Of a DNA stretch of 40,273 bases, positions 36,427 through 40,273 are shown piece by piece (the first letter of the stretch is position 1; every line of letters begins with the position of its first letter). Origin of the DNA: a virus. The translations under genes were made by a program, and so were the position numbers. Where the stretch lies: positions 1-40,273 of IMG/VR virus record IMGVR_UViG_3300027759_000177. One strand, written 5' to 3'. The notes below the pieces were generated by a model. The model made no database searches. It saw only the letters and a program-made list of their open reading frames with translations, and was not told the origin of the DNA.

Positions 36427-37319
36427 TGACTTTAGGAACCAACGTCTTTGCTGCACAATATGTAGACATACAAAACAAAGCAGAATCAATGATTGGCACA
36501 GGCTCTGGCACACTAGGCTACGGTCAAACTGTGCAGAGTTCAGATGTGTTCACCGGCAACACGATTACCAAAGCACAATGGGATTTATTACGATACGATA
36601 TTGTTAATATAAGACTGCACCAAGACGGAGTAGTTCCAAGCATTGTAACAGTAAATGTTGGAGATCCTATTGGGTTTGGTGCAGCTGCACCTAATAGTAA
36701 TTATGATACTCTTTTAGAAACAGCTCTAGCAAATAGATTTAAAATAGACGGTTCACAATCTGTTATATCTTCTAAAGGCACAGCTACTTATTCTACAGCG
36801 TGGTCAACTTCTGTTAGTCTTACACTAACAGCTACATTTTCAACCAGCGCCCAGGCTAGATATTTTTTCAATAGTGGCGGTAAAGTTAGATTGTCAGCAT
36901 CATTAACCGGTGGCTCGGGTTCTCAGCAATATAATGCATGGGTGCAATTTCTTGCTTCGGCAGGCATACAATCTTTTGGCGCCGACACTAATCCTCTGAT
37001 AAATTATTACACATTAACTAACAGTTATCAAACCTATTATCAAGGATCTTTAAGTACTGCATATTCTGCTAATTTCTTTAGATTAGAAGCCAAAACAGAT
37101 GTTGCTGACAACTCTACTGGCACAGCCACAGTACTGACTATCCGAGCAACATTAGCCGACGACTATGTAGATCTAGGACCACCGGCGCCCGGTGACAGTG
37201 TGGACGGAACGTTAAGCATTGACGTGACTGAACTCAAAGCATCTGGTAGCTTATTACCGTCCGGCTCTTTTGCTATTACTAGCCCGGTTTATTCACTTTC
37301 AGCTATATCTGGCAGTTGA
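36426..37319 (+). CDS. Structural protein, tandem paralogue A
   Basis: This 297-residue protein is related to the next gene. Shared features are the N-terminal GTG...GYGQTVQSSDV pattern, a helical LLRYDIVNIRLHQDG segment near 59-73, an NRFKIDGSQS motif near 106, and QARYFFNSGGKVRLSASLT near 146 followed by YNAWVQFLAS. The rest is beta-rich with many Ser, Thr and Gly. A C-terminal part has DDYVDLGPPAPGDSVDGTL. It has no signal peptide, membrane segment or enzymatic motif. I recall proteins with the FNSGG motif as virion proteins of marine T4-like phages. Its role could be a fibre or capsid decoration. It starts with a TAATG overlap on fibre 4. Confidence 0.6.
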   Translation: MTLGTNVFAAQYVDIQNKAESMIGTGSGTLGYGQTVQSSDVFTGNTITKAQWDLLRYDIVNIRLHQDGVVPSIVTVNVGDPIGFGAAAPNSNYDTLLETALANRFKIDGSQSVISSKGTATYSTAWSTSVSLTLTATFSTSAQARYFFNSGGKVRLSASLTGGSGSQQYNAWVQFLASAGIQSFGADTNPLINYYTLTNSYQTYYQGSLSTAYSANFFRLEAKTDVADNSTGTATVLTIRATLADDYVDLGPPAPGDSVDGTLSIDVTELKASGSLLPSGSFAITSPVYSLSAISGS

Positions 37320-37322
37320 AAA

Positions 37323-37330
37323 TTTAAATA
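37323..37330 (+). promoter_or_regulatory. Late promoter box TTTAAATA
   Basis: TTTAAATA matches TATAAATA at 7/8, ends 23 bases before the ATG at 37354 and is followed by an AAGAGA ribosome site at 37342-37347. The distance equals that of the other late boxes. Confidence 0.45.
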
Positions 37331-37353
37331 CACGATAATTTAAGAGACAATAC

Positions 37354-38319
37354 ATGGCTGTAAATGACAAAATCACCGCTACAGATTACAACAATATCAG
37401 AGGTCCGCTTGCCAATATTATAGGCACAGGTACAGCTGATTCTGGATGGGGTCAAACTGTGATTAGTTCTGCGGTATCAGAGGGAACCAAAGTCACAGCA
37501 ACTCAAATTACCAAGCTTCGCAACGATATTATCAATGCACATACCCATATATTTGGTACAGCGCCTACCCCAGTGTCTGTGGCAGAAAACGATGTGATTA
37601 AATTCAACGCCACAACATCTCCAGTATCCAGCTATACCGCATTAGTTTCCACTATCAATGCCAACAGATTTACAGTAGCAGGCAGTCAATCTGCAGTGCA
37701 GTCATATGCCCCATCTTCGACCACCTGGCCTGGAATATACGGAACTAGCTGGACCAGCCTTATTACCTGTACAATCACAGCCACGTGGCCTACTGCTGCC
37801 GCCGCTAGGCATTTTTGGAACAGTGGTGGTCAACTGAGAATCACAGCTTCTCGTTCAGGCGGCACAGGTAGTGGTCAGAACAATGCTTGGACTTCAATTC
37901 TAGGCGTAGCCGGTACACGCACATTTGCTGCTCAAACACCTTCTGCAGGGGTAGCTCCTAATGACGGACAAAATTGGTTTAGATGTTCCAACACAAGGCA
38001 GCTATGGTACTCACTATCTGGATCATCCCCTTATGGGTCAAACAGTTATAAAATCTATGCTAGAACCACCGATGCTGTATCTAATTCTAATTCCAGCGGA
38101 TCAGCTACCCAAGGTGAATGGCACATAGAATTTGTTGACAATTATGTAGATCCAGGTCAACATCCTTCAAATCCTGTGCCAGACTACACTGATTCTGTAG
38201 ACGGCACGTTCACAGTATCGGTATCAGCCTTGTATGCCACCGGCATACTCATCCCACTAGGCACAGGAAACTTTGCTGTTACATTACCAACCATTTCAAC
38301 CAGCGCCATAGCACCGTAA
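37354..38319 (+). CDS. Structural protein, tandem paralogue B
   Basis: This 321-residue protein is a diverged copy of the preceding gene. Matching blocks are GTADSGWGQTVISSAV, KLRNDIINAHTHIFG, NRFTVAGSQSAVQSY, and AARHFWNSGGQLRITASRS followed by NNAWTSILG. The C-terminal parts also match: FVDNYVDPGQ against LADDYVDLGP, and DSVDGTFTV against DSVDGTLSI. The N-terminal helix here contains HTHIFG where paralogue A has RLHQDG. It is a beta-rich, secretion-signal-free protein, most likely a virion component. An own late box lies upstream. The function is not known to me. Confidence 0.6.
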   Translation: MAVNDKITATDYNNIRGPLANIIGTGTADSGWGQTVISSAVSEGTKVTATQITKLRNDIINAHTHIFGTAPTPVSVAENDVIKFNATTSPVSSYTALVSTINANRFTVAGSQSAVQSYAPSSTTWPGIYGTSWTSLITCTITATWPTAAAARHFWNSGGQLRITASRSGGTGSGQNNAWTSILGVAGTRTFAAQTPSAGVAPNDGQNWFRCSNTRQLWYSLSGSSPYGSNSYKIYARTTDAVSNSNSSGSATQGEWHIEFVDNYVDPGQHPSNPVPDYTDSVDGTFTVSVSALYATGILIPLGTGNFAVTLPTISTSAIAP

Positions 38320-38343
38320 ATTTTCTCAAGATAGTTATCGACC

Positions 38344-38351
38344 ACTAAATA
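38344..38351 (+). promoter_or_regulatory. Possible late promoter box ACTAAATA
   Basis: ACTAAATA is 6/8 to TATAAATA, ends 27 bases before the ATG at 38379 and is followed by a strong AAGGAG at 38368-38373. The 59-base gap is the longest on the plus strand, which fits a promoter. The match is weaker than at the other sites. Confidence 0.35.
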
Positions 38352-38378
38352 AAGTGCGCAGATAATCAAGGAGAAAAC

Positions 38379-38729
38379 ATGCAAGAGCAACTTCAACAGG
38401 CTCTGGATTTTGCCAACTACAAGCAAACATTTTCAATTCAGAAAAAAGTCCTTAAAGAAAAAAATGCTGCCAAATTAACTTTTGGTTTTCAGGGCGGACT
38501 TTTTCACATCAATCAGACTCTGTTAACATTTGTAGAAATCTTAATCCTCAAAGGTAGAACTACAGCAGTGGTATTGTTAGATTCTAATCAAAATCCTATT
38601 CTTATCCCCAATCTAGAAGAGTTTAGAGATGAGATTTTTTCTAGATACTTTGAAGCCACTAACGAATATTTTGAAGCTGATCAAAGTCTTAAAAAAAGTA
38701 GATCTGTTGAAAAGCTATTAGCACAATGA
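38379..38729 (+). CDS. Small phage protein of unknown function
   Basis: This 116-residue protein reads as a helical N-terminal part (QLQQALDFANYKQTFSIQK), a beta hairpin-like middle (AKLTFGFQGGLFHINQTLL), a strand TTAVVLLDSNQNPILIPNL, and a helical C-terminus (EEFRDEIFSRYFEATNEYF) that ends Lys-rich. I do not recognise a family. It overlaps the next gene as ATGA and has a strong AAGGAG, so it is made with the glycosyltransferases. It could be a partner or chaperone of them or of a virion protein; neither is shown by sequence. Confidence 0.6.
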   Translation: MQEQLQQALDFANYKQTFSIQKKVLKEKNAAKLTFGFQGGLFHINQTLLTFVEILILKGRTTAVVLLDSNQNPILIPNLEEFRDEIFSRYFEATNEYFEADQSLKKSRSVEKLLAQ

Positions 38730-39586
38730 CCAAAGGTATTTTAATCTATGCTCATAATAATAGGTCAGTGGATTACGCTCTGATGAGTATTGTGGCTGGT
38801 GGTCTAGCTAAAAAACAACTACAAGTACCTGCTTCCTTAGTCACTGATCAATCCACGATTGATTGGATGCACGAATCAAAGATATACGATAAAGCACAAG
38901 AAGTATTTGAAAACATTATTATCGTACCAAGGCCTCCAGCAAATAATTATCGTAGACTGCATGATGGTGTGGATCACAGCACAGTAACCTTTATGAATGG
39001 CAACAGATATTCTGCCTGGAAACAAACTCCCTACGATAGAACTCTGATGATAGATGCAGATTTTTTTATATTTTCAAAGACTCTTGGAGAATATTGGGAT
39101 GTCGACAACGATATATTAATAGGTGAAAGCATCAATGACATTTATGATAATAACAGGCTGGGCTACTGTGACAGGTACATATCAGAAGTAGGAACTAAAT
39201 TGTATTGGGCTACGACTGTGATGTTTACAAAGAATTCGTATACTAAATTATTTTTTGATCTTGTTCAGATCATACTAGACAACTACCAATACTTCGCTGA
39301 TACATATAGATTTGACTCAAAACAATATAGAAATGACGTTGCATTCAGTATAGCCAAACATATTTTAGATGGTTTTGAAAACATAGATACACTAAGTTTA
39401 CCGCCAGTCCTAACCCTGTTAGACAAAGATATACTACATGATGTAGATCAAGATAAACTCACAGTGTTGGTATCTCATAAATTAGATGCAAACTTTTGTG
39501 CAGCCACTCTCAAGAACACAGACATACACATCATGAATAAACAGAGTATAGTAAGAAATATCTCAAAATTAATGGAACTTGTATGA
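38726..39586 (+). CDS. Glycosyltransferase-like protein (GT-A fold, DAD motif), copy 1
   Basis: This 286-residue protein has the layout of a nucleotide-sugar transferase: an N-terminal beta-alpha unit (KGILIYAHNNRSVDYALMS), then TPYDRTLMIDADFFIF, in which D110-A-D112 is the metal and nucleotide-sugar binding DxD of GT-A enzymes. A later segment (KLYWATTVMFTKNSYTKLF) resembles the acceptor side of such enzymes. No membrane segment or signal is present. It is paralogous to the following gene. T4-like phages use such enzymes on DNA, on virion proteins or on the host surface; the fibre-side position suggests virion or host glycan, but the substrate cannot be read. The start overlaps the previous stop as ATGA. 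Confidence 0.65.
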   Translation: MTKGILIYAHNNRSVDYALMSIVAGGLAKKQLQVPASLVTDQSTIDWMHESKIYDKAQEVFENIIIVPRPPANNYRRLHDGVDHSTVTFMNGNRYSAWKQTPYDRTLMIDADFFIFSKTLGEYWDVDNDILIGESINDIYDNNRLGYCDRYISEVGTKLYWATTVMFTKNSYTKLFFDLVQIILDNYQYFADTYRFDSKQYRNDVAFSIAKHILDGFENIDTLSLPPVLTLLDKDILHDVDQDKLTVLVSHKLDANFCAATLKNTDIHIMNKQSIVRNISKLMELV

Positions 39587-40273
39587 AATTTGGTTATCTA
39601 ATTATAGTAGCTGAACACGATACCATCGACTATGTGCAATTAGCTTATGGACTGGCATTGAGTATAAAAAATACACAGCGCCCGGGGTTTGATCAAGTTG
39701 CATTAGTCATAGACAACAAACAAAAATTACAGAATATCAAAAGCGATTGGGTGTTTGATCATGTCATAGAATGGGATCAAGAAACATTTTGGGACGGTCG
39801 ATCGTGGATGGATCAACTTAGTCCTTTCGATAACACAGTATGTTTGGACGCAGACATGCTGTTCTTGAGAGACTACAGCCATTGGGCTGAATATTTTATC
39901 GAAAACAGTGAATTATATATCGCAAACAAGAGCTTTACCTATAGAGGCGAAACAGTTACTGATCAATACTATCGCAAAGCATTTGTAAAAAATCAACTAC
40001 CTAATCTTTACAGCTTCTATACGTTCTTTAAAAAGGACAGCGAGTTAGCTAAAGAATTTTTTAATCTTGGTAGAGACATAATTAAAAACCCTGTGGAGTT
40101 TGCTAATATGTTTTTATCAGAACACAAGCCTAAGATACTAGGAACAGATGAAGCATTTGCTCTAGCTGCAAAAATTTTGGATATCACTGATGTTATATCC
40201 TATGATTTAGATTTTCCTCGAGTGGTGCATATGAAACCTATGATTCAGAATTGGCCATGGCCTGCAGATGCAT
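39583..40273 (+). CDS. Glycosyltransferase-like protein, copy 2 (3' end cut by window edge)
   Basis: An ATG at 39583 overlaps the previous stop as ATGA and opens a frame of 230 codons to the right edge without a stop. It begins MKFGYLIIVAEHDTIDYVQ and carries SPFDNTVCLDADMLFLRDY, with DAD at residues 89-91. This matches TPYDRTLMIDADFF in copy 1, so the two genes are tandem paralogues with a GT-A-type DxD. Later conserved-looking parts are YSFYTFFKKDSELAKEFF and LGTDEAFALAAKILD, in keeping with a nucleotide-sugar transferase. The C-terminus is outside the window, so length and completeness are unknown. Confidence 0.65.
   Translation, partial: MKFGYLIIVAEHDTIDYVQLAYGLALSIKNTQRPGFDQVALVIDNKQKLQNIKSDWVFDHVIEWDQETFWDGRSWMDQLSPFDNTVCLDADMLFLRDYSHWAEYFIENSELYIANKSFTYRGETVTDQYYRKAFVKNQLPNLYSFYTFFKKDSELAKEFFNLGRDIIKNPVEFANMFLSEHKPKILGTDEAFALAAKILDITDVISYDLDFPRVVHMKPMIQNWPWPADA

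Noticed and set aside
38320-38378. Terminator between paralogue B and the small gene
   Set aside because: No stem with a following T-run is present in this gap; it holds a possible late box and a ribosome site.

Overview
This window is part of the genome of a large tailed phage with a contractile tail, of the T4 superfamily. It most resembles the marine or aquatic T4-like myoviruses (cyanophage and pelagiphage type) rather than enteric T4. The reasons are recognisable T4 core genes (46, 47, 55, 48 or 54, 53, 5, 25, 6), a gp5 spike without the lysozyme domain, AATAAATA-like late promoter boxes, very tight packing with many ATGA or TAATG overlaps, and no bacterial genes. The host cannot be fixed from this window, and no photosynthesis or other host-diagnostic genes are present.

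Layout. Positions 1-3856 are on the minus strand: an unknown small protein (cut by the left edge), the recombination nuclease pair gp46 and gp47, and the late sigma factor gp55. A close match to a sigma70 promoter lies directly in front of gp47. Positions 3857-3940 are a divergent promoter region. Everything from 3941 to the right edge is on the plus strand and is late virion morphogenesis. It begins with a baseplate block (tail-tube cap, gp53, a long hub protein, spike gp5, gp25, gp6). This is followed by one giant 4608-residue reading frame of about 13.8 kb in the place where T4 has genes 7-11. A small virion protein follows, then four tail-fibre paralogues that share an N-terminal head of about 200 residues but have unrelated tips, with a small fibre-chaperone-like gene between the third and fourth. 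Next come two tandem paralogous structural proteins, a small unknown gene, and two tandem glycosyltransferase-like genes, the last cut by the right edge.

How the genes work together. gp46/gp47 process DNA ends for recombination-dependent replication. gp55 redirects host RNA polymerase to late promoters. Boxes related to T4 TATAAATA occur 22-28 nt before the start codons at 3941, 27342, 34624, 37354 and 38379, so gp55 probably controls the plus-strand block next to it. That block builds the baseplate and host-recognition apparatus. The glycosyltransferases beside the fibres could modify virion or host-surface glycans.

Most notable: the giant baseplate-region protein with an FG-GAP-like propeller that alternates with CBM5/12-like modules; the four-fibre array with one conserved head and four different tips; a peptidase-G2-like C-terminal domain on the fourth fibre; and a gp47 promoter whose predicted +1 falls on the start codon. 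No RNA gene, CRISPR array, insertion sequence or convincing terminator was seen, and no gene-free stretch exceeds 100 bases.
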